Program-made: the position numbers and the translations under genes
In this document: one piece after another, positions 1 through 11,000 of the stretch
Layout of the letters: each line of letters begins with the position of its first letter
Position numbering within the stretch: the stretch's first letter is position 1
Virus record (IMG/VR): IMGVR_UViG_3300017720_000037
Span: 1-31,742 of that record
Length of the DNA stretch: 31,742 nt
Origin: a virus
Strand: one strand, 5' to 3'
Notes under the pieces: model-generated
The model's input: only the letters and a program-made list of their open reading frames with translations
Database searches by the model: none
What the model was told of the DNA's origin: nothing

Positions 1-2
1 AA

Positions 3-38
3 GCTATGAGTGAAGATTGTATTGCCTGTGACGGATAA
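3..38 (+). CDS. Possible 3' end of a convergent plus-strand gene
   Basis: Frame 3 of the plus strand is open from the window edge to a TAA at 36-38, reading AMSEDCIACDG with a CxxC pair. It ends 8 bases before a hairpin that separates it from the minus-strand operon, as expected for a converging gene. Only about eleven codons are visible and the other frames are also partly open, so this rests on position alone and could be non-coding. Confidence 0.2.
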   Translation, partial: AMSEDCIACDG

Positions 39-46
39 AAACAATG

Positions 47-72
47 AAGGGGACCTCGTTTGAGATCCCCTT
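47..72 (-). terminator. Rho-independent terminator closing the minus-strand late operon
   Basis: The arms 47-57 (AAGGGGACCTC) and 62-72 (GAGATCCCCTT) form an 11-bp stem with a 4-base loop. The single imperfect pair, C54 with A65, becomes G-U in the minus-strand transcript, so the stem is complete only in that RNA. Reading leftwards, the stem is followed within a few bases by a TTTTT run. It lies 48 bases past the last minus-strand stop at 120 and could also separate two converging transcripts. The 47 bases between it and the stop hold no gene that I can see. Confidence 0.7.
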
Positions 73-119
73 CGGTTACAGGAACTTTTGGGTATGGTAC
101 GCCCAGTTATCTTTGTTCC

Positions 120-470
120 TTATTCATCATATTTTTTTCTATATTCTTCTCTTTTAGGCTTTATTTCTCTTTGATTTTTTCTAATTTCTCTTTTAGCCTT
201 ACCTTTCATTTTACCACTTTTTCTATAGTTGTCTTCATTTTTCATAACATCTTCTATGTTATTTATTCCAACTTGTATGTCTGCTTTATCATTAAGTTTT
301 TGTCTATCTTCTACAGATATTTCAGTAGAAAATGGAATTTCGCTAGCAAAAGGAGTTGGTGACATTCCTGGCATAGCGCTAATAGCGCTTTGTATAGTTT
401 GTGCAAAATTACTATACTTATTAGCCGCGCCTCTTTTAGCTGCTCCCCTTAAACGGTTTATACTTTTCAT
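120..470 (-). CDS. Small basic protein of unknown function, last gene of the operon
   Basis: This 116-residue protein is not recognised. Its N-terminal 20 residues are basic and Ala/Gly-rich (KSINRLRGAAKRGAANKYS). The middle holds a Pro/Met-rich stretch around MPGMSPTPF. Roughly the last 40 residues are almost all Lys, Arg, Glu, Gln and Asn and should form a highly charged helix. No signal peptide or membrane segment is seen. The ATG at 470 lies two bases beyond the stop of the 46-residue peptide gene upstream, and the gene ends just before the terminator. Expression as the last cistron of the late operon is inferred; nucleic-acid or membrane-surface binding is possible but not shown. Confidence 0.65.
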   Translation of the reverse strand: MKSINRLRGAAKRGAANKYSNFAQTIQSAISAMPGMSPTPFASEIPFSTEISVEDRQKLNDKADIQVGINNIEDVMKNEDNYRKSGKMKGKAKREIRKNQREIKPKREEYRKKYDE

Positions 471-472
471 AT

Positions 473-613
473 TTATTTCTTACAAACGCATTTTGCTACT
501 GGACAATCTTTAACATCTACAATTAATTTAGATACTAACCAATTCCATTTGCACATTAGCTTTAACCAACAAGCTTGCATCCATAATCCTAATTTTACTA
601 ATAATTTTCCCAT
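473..613 (-). CDS. 46-residue Trp/Cys-rich peptide, possibly membrane-active
   Basis: The frame opens with ATG at 613, three bases after the stop of the holin-like gene, and ends with TAA at 475-473, two bases before the next ATG. It encodes 46 residues. The first 33 or so are amphipathic and hydrophobic, with four Trp and two Cys (MGKLLVKLGLWMQACWLKLM followed by CKWNW). The tail is VDVKDCPVAKCVCKK, with three Cys in a CxxxxCxC spacing. The tight packing argues that it is a real gene. A role in lysis beside the holin and amidase is inferred from position only; a membrane peptide or a Cys-cluster metal binder are both possible. Confidence 0.6.
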   Translation of the reverse strand: MGKLLVKLGLWMQACWLKLMCKWNWLVSKLIVDVKDCPVAKCVCKK

Positions 614-616
614 AAT

Positions 617-778
617 TTATTTATTTTTTTTATTGTTAATTTCTTTCCATTTTGATATAGTATAGCCTATAGTGACTAGTAAAAGAACTATTTTTAATCC
701 CATTTCTATTTTAGTAAATGTTGTTACGCCCAAAGTTGATCCGTTGATTAAGTAGAGTTTAAGTTGTTGTATATCCAT
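617..778 (-). CDS. Holin candidate, single membrane segment
   Basis: The ATG at 778 overlaps the TAA of the upstream gene (TAATG). The 53-residue product has one clear membrane segment at about residues 28-44 (LKIVLLLVTIGYTI) followed by a short Lys/Asn-rich tail (SKWKEINNKKNK). Small size, one transmembrane helix, a charged C-terminus and placement about 850 bases downstream of the amidase gene fit a small holin. Such a protein would permeabilise the inner membrane and release the endolysin. No family signature is certain; it could instead be a spanin-like or other small phage membrane protein. Confidence 0.65.
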   Translation of the reverse strand: MDIQQLKLYLINGSTLGVTTFTKIEMGLKIVLLLVTIGYTISKWKEINNKKNK

Positions 779-1332
779 TATGTTTTACTTACTACGTTTT
801 TATTTGTTTTTAAGGTGTTGTAGGCGGTTTTAGCTACATCTTTAGCTATCTTTGGATTTTTAATTACTTGTTTTACACCAGGTATTTTGTTTAATTTTTT
901 AGTAGCTAATGCAGCAACATCACCACTAATAGCATCAGAAACTGTTTGAGCCGTTAAAGCAGCTGGTACCATAGAAGAAATAGAATTAAAAGTGCTTGAT
1001 CTATTCAAAGCTTGTTTAGTTTGTTGGTCTTCCGAGTCATTAGCTCTTCTTAAATTAGTAAGACTACCATAAACTCCATCTCTATCGCCTTGATCACTTA
1101 AACCAAAAGCTTCTCTTATATCTCCTCTTGCCTCGTTTACCAAAGCTCTAGTGCCATCAAACGGATTACTAACAAAGGTTTTAAATTGTTGCCAAGTACT
1201 ATCTTCAGGTGTAGGAGCGGATATAGTAGCTTGACTACCTCTAGGCGCATCTTTTCTTCTGAGTTCATCTAGTGGTGTAGGATTAGCCGCACCCATATGA
1301 AATCCTTTTATTCCTCTAATTTTATCTCTCAT
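778..1332 (-). CDS. Hypothetical protein, 184 aa, in the lysis region
   Basis: I do not recognise this protein. Residues 1-60 are polar and Pro-rich, the middle is charged (DQGDRDGVYGSL), and about residues 115-150 are Ala/Ser/Thr/Val-rich and mildly hydrophobic (MVPAALTAQTVSDAISGDVA). The C-terminal 40 residues are Lys-rich. The hydrophobic stretch is too polar for a confident membrane helix but could pack into a virion or membrane surface. The start overlaps the upstream stop as ATGA, and its own stop overlaps the holin candidate start as TAATG, so translation of three consecutive genes is probably coupled. It may be a minor virion protein or a lysis accessory. Confidence 0.7.
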   Translation of the reverse strand: MRDKIRGIKGFHMGAANPTPLDELRRKDAPRGSQATISAPTPEDSTWQQFKTFVSNPFDGTRALVNEARGDIREAFGLSDQGDRDGVYGSLTNLRRANDSEDQQTKQALNRSSTFNSISSMVPAALTAQTVSDAISGDVAALATKKLNKIPGVKQVIKNPKIAKDVAKTAYNTLKTNKNVVSKT

Positions 1333-1616
1333 TTTTCTTTGTGTTTATTACAAAAAGTTCTAGCAGCTGCAACACTACCAAACCCCCATTTTTTTAAAGC
1401 CATTGCTTTTTTAGTTGGTTCGCCTTTAGCATCTTTCATTGCGCCTGCCATACCAGCAAATCTACAAGCAAAAGAAACTCTACGCTTTCCAGTTCCAGAC
1501 GTTTGTCTTGATCCTAGTTTTTTACCAGTTTCAGCAGTATAATCTTTACGCATTTTCCTGTTTTGCTTTTCGTAAGCTTTTTCTTTTATAGCAGGTCCTT
1601 TTACTTTATAAGCCAT
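1329..1616 (-). CDS. Small basic Cys-containing phage protein of unknown function
   Basis: This 95-residue protein is strongly basic. Its C-terminal half has the pattern SFACRFAGMAGAMKD-x-KGEPTKKAMALKKWGF. I recognise the layout (Ser-Phe-x-Cys/Ala-Arg, then GMxGxMKD, then ALxxW) as recurring in short uncharacterised proteins of marine phages, without a known function. A second Cys lies near the C-terminus (FCNKH). No membrane segment is visible. It sits 10 bases after the amidase stop and overlaps the next gene as ATGA. Basic charge suggests nucleic-acid contact or virion packing, which is inference only. Confidence 0.75.
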   Translation of the reverse strand: MAYKVKGPAIKEKAYEKQNRKMRKDYTAETGKKLGSRQTSGTGKRRVSFACRFAGMAGAMKDAKGEPTKKAMALKKWGFGSVAAARTFCNKHKEK

Positions 1617-1626
1617 TTTTTAATAT

Positions 1627-2052
1627 TTATATATTACAGTATTCTTTATTAGCATCGAAACACGGGCAGCTCTTCGCCGCAAACTCGTTGTGGCCATGTA
1701 TTGTAGCTTCTACATGCATCTTCTTTAATGTTTTAATTAACAATAATAAACTTTCTTTTTGTTCTGGTGTTCTAGTATCTTTAGCAATCCATTTGCCATT
1801 AGACCCACGCTCTGATTCAACGCCTCCAATATAGCAAATTCCTATAGAACCTTCATTTTCACCTTTAACATGAGCGCCTTGTTTGTATATACTACGACCA
1901 TACTCTATAGTACCGTCTAATAAAACTACATAATGGTAACCTATACCGTTCCAGCCTCTTTTTAAATGCCAACGATTTATCTCTGCAGCATCTAAATCTC
2001 TACCTTCTTGTGTAGCTGAACAGTGTACTATTATTTTATTTATCGTTCTCAT
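1627..2052 (-). CDS. N-acetylmuramoyl-L-alanine amidase, T7-lysozyme-like endolysin
   Basis: This enzyme should cut the amide bond between N-acetylmuramic acid and L-alanine in peptidoglycan, releasing progeny at the end of infection. The 141 residues follow phage T7 lysozyme along their whole length: IIVHCSAT, RGWNGIGYHYVV, GAHVKGENEGSIGICYIGG and HGHNEFAAKSCPCFD. By that match the zinc ligands are H10, H121 and C129, and the catalytic pair is Y39 and K127; all are present. There is no signal peptide, so export needs a holin, and a candidate lies at 617-778. The start overlaps the stop of the giant virion gene as ATGA, implying coupled translation. T7 lysozyme also inhibits its own RNA polymerase; nothing here shows that role. 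Confidence 0.95.
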   Translation of the reverse strand: MRTINKIIVHCSATQEGRDLDAAEINRWHLKRGWNGIGYHYVVLLDGTIEYGRSIYKQGAHVKGENEGSIGICYIGGVESERGSNGKWIAKDTRTPEQKESLLLLIKTLKKMHVEATIHGHNEFAAKSCPCFDANKEYCNI

Positions 2053-5000
2053 TCGTTATAAAGTTTATCTAGTTTTTCCATAGCTTTTTCTATAGCGCTA
2101 TCTATTTTTTCTTGAAACTCTTTGTCCTTCTTAAGATCATACTCTAACTTTTGATCCTCACTCATGTTATTGTATTTTTCTTCTTCTAGTTTTTTAAGTC
2201 TTGCTTTTTCTTGAGCTTTTCTTTTTCTAGTTTCTTTAGCTTTTATTTTACCTTCTTCTTTTCTACGAATTTTAGCATCTGCTTTTATTAAATCAAATTC
2301 TTCTATTTTAGAATTAACATCCCATGTTCTGAATCCTAAAGCTAAAGCTACTCTTTGGTATATAGTATTTCTATTATCAAAAGCTTCTGTAATAGCATTT
2401 ATCTCTGCAACCATTCTATCCATTGGTATATTAGCAGCTCCAGAAACTACACTACCAACAACTTGATATGACGGGCTTAATTGAAATCTACCATCAATTG
2501 TAACACTAAATCCTTTTTCAGCTATAACATCTCTTTCAAACTTCTTTGTTTGTATAGCAGAATAAATTTTTCTTAATTTAGACCCTAACGCTGGAGATAA
2601 ATTTGCAAGCTCTAATACCGTGTATGTATGATCAGCTGTAAACCCTTTCTTTTCTTCAAAGTTATATCTTCTTATAGCGTTTTTAATAGTAGATATAACA
2701 GCTCCACCTACACCAGAACCTCTTAATATAGTATCTATCATACTATTTGCTATTCTATCTTCTTTTTTACTTAATACTTCACCGTATTTTTTTAACTGTT
2801 CTTCTTCAGTTAGCTCATCGTCTGGTTCATCAAAGCCAGGTATCATAGCAAACAAGGCGTTTTGTAATGTTGAGAATATTAAATTCTGAACTATACCGTA
2901 GTAAACTATTTTTGATATATTAGTTTTAGCATCGCCTCTACCGTTCACCAAATCAAGTCCAGCTTTTTTCATCAACCTCGTGTACTGCATAGGTGTGTTT
3001 TGAAAGTTAAGTAAAAACCTACCTAACATACCAGCTTGCTGCTGTGATATCATAGAGGGATCTGCTGACTGCTGAGATTCTTCAGATGTTCTAGAAAAAT
3101 CTTCAAATGCTTTGGTCTCTGCCTCTGTTTGACTTAGCCCTTGTTTTTTATACGTATTAATTCTGTTTCTATAAAATGTTGCACCACCAGTTGCTATAGC
3201 CACACTATCTGCTACTTGAGTAAATACAAAACCGTTTCTTAATAATATACTTATAAAGGTACTCATTTTGTTTTTAGAACCTTTAACTGCAGCTGCAATT
3301 TCAGCTTCATTAATATCACCTTTTAAACCAGCTCTACGTTGCTTTAATTTATCAGAATTAAATAACATTACTACGTCAGACCAGTATTGATTTTGATTTG
3401 CAAAAGCTTTACCAGCCATAAAAGGATTATTGTCAGACCAGTTTATAAAGTTAACACTAGATATTAACTGTAGTAAAGCTGATCTTCTATTAAAAAACAT
3501 TATAGCACCTATGGATCTATTCAACCAATTCATCCAAGCGTTTGTCTGCCTGTCACTACCTTTTGGTCTATTGGTTCCATTTTTCATTCTCCATATAATA
3601 TTTTCTAAAGACTCTCTAACTCTAGAACCGTATACAGCTTCTATTTTAGTTAAGTTTTGTTCGCTAAATATTACATCTACATTCTCATTAAACTCAGATA
3701 GATACTCTGCTCTATTTACTTTTGTTGTTATAGTATTTAAATCACCAAGTATTGTTTGGCCTTGCCAATAAGTAGGAGGTTCAACATAAGTATCTTTTTT
3801 AGTAATCAAAAGAATTCCATCAGCAAATGATTGCAAGTTAGGATCTTCTCTTACTATTTTAGTTAGTATGTTTCTATCTCTATTAGATATACCTGGTATT
3901 TCAAAATCAGCTTGATCCCATAAATAAACCCTAACAGCTTCGTCATAAGTAAATTGCTCACCTGGTATTTTGCTTCTTAATACTTTTTTAATTTCAGGAA
4001 AGTTAGCCATCAAGTTTCTATAATCATTAGATACTCTTTGCTTGGCAGTTTCTATAGCCGCAACAGCTGAGGTGTAAGGTCTTATTAAAGCTTTATCAAA
4101 AAAGTCTTGATCCATTTCACCTTGCTTACCTTTACCAGCAAACATGTAAGATGTTAAACCTTTAAAGTCTTCTGCTGATGGCGGTAAAAACAAATTAAAT
4201 CTTTTCTTATTTTTACCTAGTCTTTGAGCTACAACTTGAGAATATCTAGCTTCTGCTTTTACGCCTTTGTTTCGTTCAATCATTTTATTAAACTCAAAGT
4301 CTAAATCTTTTTGAAACTTAACTCTAGCTATTTGTACTCTAGACTTAACATCTAGAACATCTAAAGCGTCTTTAACTGCTTTAACATTTTTAGTAGCGTC
4401 ATCAGTAAAGTAAAAGTCATTATAGCCTTCTGCAAATTTATTTATAACCCAATCAGCTTTAGCTTGAGCTTTACCATCAGCTAAACCTGTAATGTTTTGC
4501 AAAGGTATATTTAAACCTACTGAAGCTAAAAACTCTTGTATAGGTCCAGCAGCATCTTGAGGTCTAGCTGTTAATACAAATAAATCTTCTGAACCTCTTG
4601 CGTCTGCTATTTTTTTAGCAACATCAAACAAAGGTCCTTTTTTACCTTCAACTACTTTGCTAAACTCCGCAAAATCAAAGACAGCTCCTTCGCTTTCTAG
4701 CCTAGCAGCATCTGTAGCAAATTCAGTAGCGTTTATTCTACTGCTACTACCATCTGGCATGTTTACTATAACCATACTTTTAGATTGAGCTAGTGTATCG
4801 TCAAAATCAAAAATTCTAATCTTTTTTAATTTCTTAGAATCCTTAAGACTTTGTCTAGCTTTTTCCATCGCTATATCAGCATTGTTATTTTTATCAATAA
4901 CTTGCTGAGCATTTAAAGAAACACCAGTTGTTCCGTTGGTTGAGTTATAAAAATCTTCAAACTCTTGACCCACAACATCTCCAGTTTCATAAGACTGTAA

Positions 5001-8000
5001 ACCAAAAGGCATTTTACCTTTTGTAAATATATTATAATATCTTTTCCACCACTCTTGCTTGCCAGGTTGATAACCTATAAGCATTGACTGCGTGAAACCT
5101 GTATTACCTAAGACATCGTCCATTTCTTTAACAGGAATAATAGTAACCCTGTAATCATCTTTAAGTAAGTCTAGATCAATTTCTTTGTTACCGTTAAATA
5201 TAGATTCATACGCAAAAAACAAAACAGCTCTAGCAGGTATAGCATGCTCATATCTATAAGCAGGTTCATACTTTTGTTCACCATTAGGTTTTTTTACTAA
5301 CTTACCATCTCTTACCATAGGTATCTTAAGAGTGTCATATGGCATTTTAGTAGATCTACCCCATACAGGAGCGGCTAACCTAAGAGCGCTATTATTGCTA
5401 CCATTCATAACACCCATTAATAGTGATGTAGTGTTATTATCTAATCCCGAGGCATTCAAAGCCTTCATAAAGTCTATGAAAAAATTCCAAGCTAAATCAG
5501 CATCTAATTTGTTTTTATTTTGTAAAGACACTACTGTGTTACCGTCTTTGTCTTCAGTGTTTTCTTTACTTTTTTCAAACTTACCATTTACATACTGCAT
5601 TAAAACATCTGCACTAGTATTTATGTCTACTTTTCTATCAGGTCTACCGTCGTTAAACTTTATAGTTTTATCACTAATACTTACAACCCCGTCGTCTATT
5701 CTTTGAATTAATCTAAGAGTGTCAGACATATCTCCAAATATACCTGCTCTTACACTCATATTAGAAGGATTACGAAGTAAAGTATTATTTGGTTGAGGCG
5801 TAAAACCACCTGCTTTTTTCATACCATTACTGAAAGATGGCGGAACAAAAGCAACCATCATGTCTAAAGCTCTTTCAGAACCATAACTTGCTTTCAAAGC
5901 TTTGTATAAATTAATTTCTACAAAATCTCTAGCGTTTTGCATAGTACTCATATCTCTTAGAGATACTGAATTAGCCTGCTCCGCGCCTGTATATTTAACA
6001 ACATTTTCTACATTGTCAATATTTGTTATTACAGTTTCTAAATAATCAAACCATTCTTGTTCTGTCTCTAATACACCTGTTTTTCTTTGCGGTACAAGCA
6101 AGTTACCAAATTGATTTGCTACACCTATGTGTTGTTCATTTGTAAACCTATCACCATAAACAGCTTTATGAGCATTTTTTAATTTTGTTTTAATCTGCGT
6201 AGAAGTTAACTCTTGTAGGTTTAATCTTTTAACTTCGTCGTAAAACCTAGTTCTATTATCCAACCAGTCTGTTCTTTCGCCATCAGTAAATAAAGCTAGT
6301 TGATCTTTAACACTTGGTCTAGAAACATCATACATTAATTGCTCTACGTAGTTGTCTAGTATATCAGCTCCAAAAAACTCTTGACGTTCTATAAAGTCTC
6401 TTCTTATTTCACTATCAACATCTTGTATCTGCTCATTAAACATGTCTAATCCTATCTCTTGAGCTATTTGTTTAGCTAAAGCTTCCGTAGGCATTTGAGG
6501 TATTTTTAACTTACCATTATCAAGTTTAATATATTTAGATTTAAATTTAGCTAAAGGTATAGCGTTTTTAATATCTTTTACTCTTCGTATTTTTTGATTA
6601 CCAGCGGTGCTACCGGCCATAGGACCTAGTTCAGTAGACCTGTAAAAATCTACTTGCCCGTCTTTACTACCTTTTGTTCTACCTTTCCATTTATCATACT
6701 TAACCCAACCCATGCCGTTAACATACTTTTCTACAGCTAAAGGAAAAGCTTTTGCTAGATACGTAGTTGTAAGACCGTTTGGCCCTAACAGTGTAGCATA
6801 GTTTTCGTTTAAAAATTGCTCGTATAGATTTATGGTTTTATTTCTAGCACCCATTGCGTCTATAACAATTTTAAAAGATCCTTGCATTCCTTTTCCTAAC
6901 TCATTTACAAAATCAGTTTTTTGTTTTGTAGTAGTGTCGGCATTATATTTAGGTAATCTATATCTAATTTCCTTACCTAGTTTTTGTTCTAGTTTATTTT
7001 CTACTTCTGCTTGATTTGAAAACTTTACTTTTTCTTTTAAAGTAGGTTTTACTTCTTTAGCTTCTACTTCGGCTCTTCTGTTTAAAGTTTCCGTATTGTC
7101 TGTTGACCGCACGTTTTCAGCTGCATTGTCTTCACCTATTCTAACGTTGGCTTTTCCTTTTGGAACACCCAAATCTGTAGCAAATGCGTTAGCTCTCTGC
7201 ATTCCTCTATTTGCCATAAAACTAGGAAAAGTACCTAATGAAGGATCCCATTTTAACGCTATCTCACGAAGTTTACTTTTAGCATGATCTAAGTATGTTC
7301 TTCTACTGTAATGTACTTCTCTTATATTAAGCGGTACTCCACTACCAAATCTAGTCCAGGCTCTATTAGCAACTTTATTAACCATAGTATCTACGTCCTT
7401 AGGTAGAATAGGTTTAAAGTTTTCTTTACCTTCAAATCTAATGTTTATTCTATCAGCTATTTGCTTAGAGTCATTAACTCCTTGTCTAGGTTTAATACCT
7501 TCTTTACCTACCTTTGCTCTAACTTGAGAAGTAAATTCACCTCTTCTAAAAGCTGCATTGTTTCCTATTAAATAACTTAAAGCTTTTTCAGGTGTATTCA
7601 CTTTCAGTCCAAAGCCAGCTCTATTAGCTAACTTACTTAGTATATTTTGAGTACCATAGGTATCTTCTAAGTTTAATTCTTTTTCTAAAGCATAGCTAAG
7701 TGATTGCATTTCTGCAGCATATTCTATTTTAAAAGTATCACCTCTTTCGTTAAAAGGAAGTAATTCGCCTTTATCATTTCTAGCATCATTTGAATACTCT
7801 TCATTACTTAACAAAGCATTTTCAACCTTTGTATTTAAAGATCTTAATACGGGGTTTTCACTAGTCGATGTGGCTTTGTAGAGGTTGTCTGTATACTTAT
7901 TAAACTCTTCTTTAGTATCAAAATAAGATTCATCTATAGCATGACTGATCTCGTGGTATACAACAACGCCAGCTCTAATGTCTCCATTTTTCATAGCTTG

Positions 8001-11000
8001 ATCTGCCGCCTCTTTATTTATTGTAATATATTCATTGTCTACAATAAAACCATTTCCACCTTGTTTTAACTTATCCGTGAAAAGACTTATGTCTTTAGGG
8101 TTTATCTTACCGTTCTCAGCTAGTGTATATAAGTAACTTATCTGATCTTCTATGTTAGGTATTTCAATTATTTTTAAAGCGCCTATGTTTTCACGAGCCA
8201 TTAATTGATCTGCCTTAAAGTCTATATCACTAGATACAGTTACCACTCTAGTGTCTTGATCAAATAAAGCTCTACCACTTTGAGCATAGAAAGCATCTTG
8301 TAAAGCGTTTATTTTTTCTTTATATTCTTTTTTTCTTTTATCACCTTCATATTTAGAAGCTGCATTTTCTTTTAACTGCTCCCACTCTTTCTGTATTTCA
8401 GTATCTTCTTTAGCCTTATTGACATAAGACTCAGTCTCCATTCTATGTATTTCTTCTACAACCTGCGCTAACTCTTGTCTCTTATCTAGTTTACCGTTCC
8501 AGTTAGGAGTGTTTTCATCTAAGTTTAATCTAGCTTTTCTACCTGCATCACCTAACAACGTCTCTACATTGTCATAGTTTTTATTACCTTCTTTTATAGA
8601 GTTTATGTTTGTATCTAAGCTGTTTAAGTTTTGATCAAACCTTTCTGCCTCTACGTTAGTTAACTTTTCTTTTTTATAATTATCAATTTGGTTTTGAGCT
8701 TGGTTAGAATCCATATCAGGAGTAACGCCAGCTTCACTAAGCAAGTTATTTTTTAGTACATTTAAACCTACTAAGTCAACTACATTTTCAGAACCCAAAG
8801 CAATTACATCTACACCTAAAGCTGTTTGCTCAGCTCCTATATCTATAAGCTTTTGTTTTATAGCGGCGGTGAATGTTTTTCTTTGATTTTGACTAACACC
8901 TGGACCATTCATTAGGTTAACCATTTCTTGTACCTCAGATGTAGCTTTGTTTATTTTTTCTCTAAACTTTTTAGTAGCCGACATTTGAGTTATAGCTGAT
9001 GTAGCTATTCCAGATGTGTTTGCAAACCCAGCTGTTATAAGAGTAGCTAAAGTAGTGTCGTCAAACTGAGACCAATCAGCGTCTCTTTGTAATATTAAAG
9101 ATTCAGATATACCTTGTGTTCCACCATATATAAGATTTTCTTCTACTAGTTCACCACCAATTCTTTTACCACCTTCTATTGCAAAACTTCCCCAAGCGTT
9201 TAAACTTGGTTTGTTAAATAAATTATATATATTAATTTGACCTTGCCCTTTAACGTCTTTTAAAAACTTAAAGGTGTTATTAGCAGAACCTATATATCTA
9301 GTAACCCCACCCTCTATTATACCTGTAGCAACTGAAGCAGCACTTATTTGAAACGGTGTCATTTCCCCCATTGCTATAGTTTTCTCTGCATCAAGTAATC
9401 CTTGAGAGTAATCAAATTGATCTATTCTACCAGCCTCCCATAAACTATTAAGAGTTTCAACTTGTTTGTTTGCCATGTCTAAAAGATCAGCTTGAACGCT
9501 AAGATTCCTATACATGTCTGTACCAGAAGTCACACCAAACGTAGACGCTATAGATGTTTTAACTAAACCATCACTAAGCTTTAAAGCATTACCTGCAGAT
9601 CCAGTACCAATAGCTAATATTATATTTGGCGCTTGTTGAAATAAAGTTCTTACAGAATATAAACCAAATTCACCTTCACCAAACGCATCATCATATGCTG
9701 CTGATGATTTATAATATTCTTCTTTTCTTTGTAAAGCTTTTTGCTCATTAATAGCCCATTCAGAATTAAATAAAGTAGGTAAAGCTAAAGCTATATTATA
9801 ACTAGCGTCTGTAAAGTCTTTAGCAACCAAACTACCTATTTCATATTCTTTAAAAACACTACCAAATTCGTTTAGTATATTTCTTTTTACGTCTTTACCT
9901 TCTTCGTCTTTACCAACAACAACATTAGTGTCTTCTCTAAATTGAGAAGCTTCAGCAACGTGATTAACGTAATTTTCTATTGTTTTTTTGTAATCAGATT
10001 CTAATCTTCCTAAAGTATTTTGTAGGGTTATTAAACGTGCGTTAGCCTCGTTGTATACCTGCTGTTGATCCTCTGTTAATTCTTTTGTAGTTTCTAAATT
10101 AAAAAATAAAGTATTATCTACAATACCATCTGTCTTAGTATAACCTATTTTAGCTGGTATATCTTTTAAGCTATTAGCTATTAAATTTATTTCACCTTCT
10201 ATAATAGAACTTGTTGTGTCATTATAGTTTTGAATTATTTTTGCTTCGCTTTTAATTTCATCTTTTATAATGTCATAACCAGCGTTTTGTACAAGCAAAC
10301 CTATTCTAACTAACTCTCTTTCTCTTCTATCATAATCATACATAACAGATTCAGCAGCTGTTTGTTTTGCTTTAGCAATCGCTCCTTCTCTTTGTGTTTT
10401 AACAGAATAGTCTATAGCATTAGACCATAAGTTATTATTTAAAAGTTTTTCTTTTAAAGCAGCATTATCAATTCTAACCCCTTCATCAGCGAACTGCATA
10501 GTATCTAAAAAATCTAGATTACGTACATAATCTAATTGCTCTTCAGGCGTAAGCATTACTAACTCGTCCTCTGTAAACACACTTCCAGAGTCTACATATT
10601 CACCCCTTCCTTCGGGGTTAGCAGAAAACTTAAGCATATAATCTATTGCTTTTTGTTCTGCCTCTGTAAAATACTCTTTATTTTTTAATATATCTGCAAG
10701 TTTAGAGAACTGTCCAGATAAAACATCATAATCAAAAAGTTCTTCGTCTGGCTTGCTATTTACAGCATCAATACGTTTTGTCTCTTCAAGATCTAAAGTT
10801 TTTAAATGAGTAGACAACAAAGGGTACATGTTGGCCATAGACTTAGATAAATCTTCTTTAGTGAAGTTTTTAGCTATATAGTTTTCTATACTATCCGTAT
10901 TACCTATTCTTACTGGACCTTCTATTTCTTGATTAAATATATCACTAGCTACTACTTGTCCGTTTTGTTTTAATTCATAACCTATCACAAGACCCTCTTG

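Noticed and set aside
60-513. Two overlapping plus-strand frames at the left end
   Set aside because: They are Phe/Ile/Ser-rich reverse translations of the Lys/Glu-rich minus-strand gene at 120-470 and run across its terminator.
1627-2052. Amidase as a host peptidoglycan-recognition or AmpD-like enzyme
   Set aside because: Size, motif order and the HCSAT, GWNGIGYH and KSCPCFD blocks match T7 lysozyme closely, and the setting is a phage late operon.
5332-5706. Plus-strand open frame of 124 codons within the giant gene
   Set aside because: It is antisense to a well-supported gene, has no plausible neighbours on that strand, and its product is low-complexity Leu/Ser/Phe-rich, as expected for a reverse-strand shadow.
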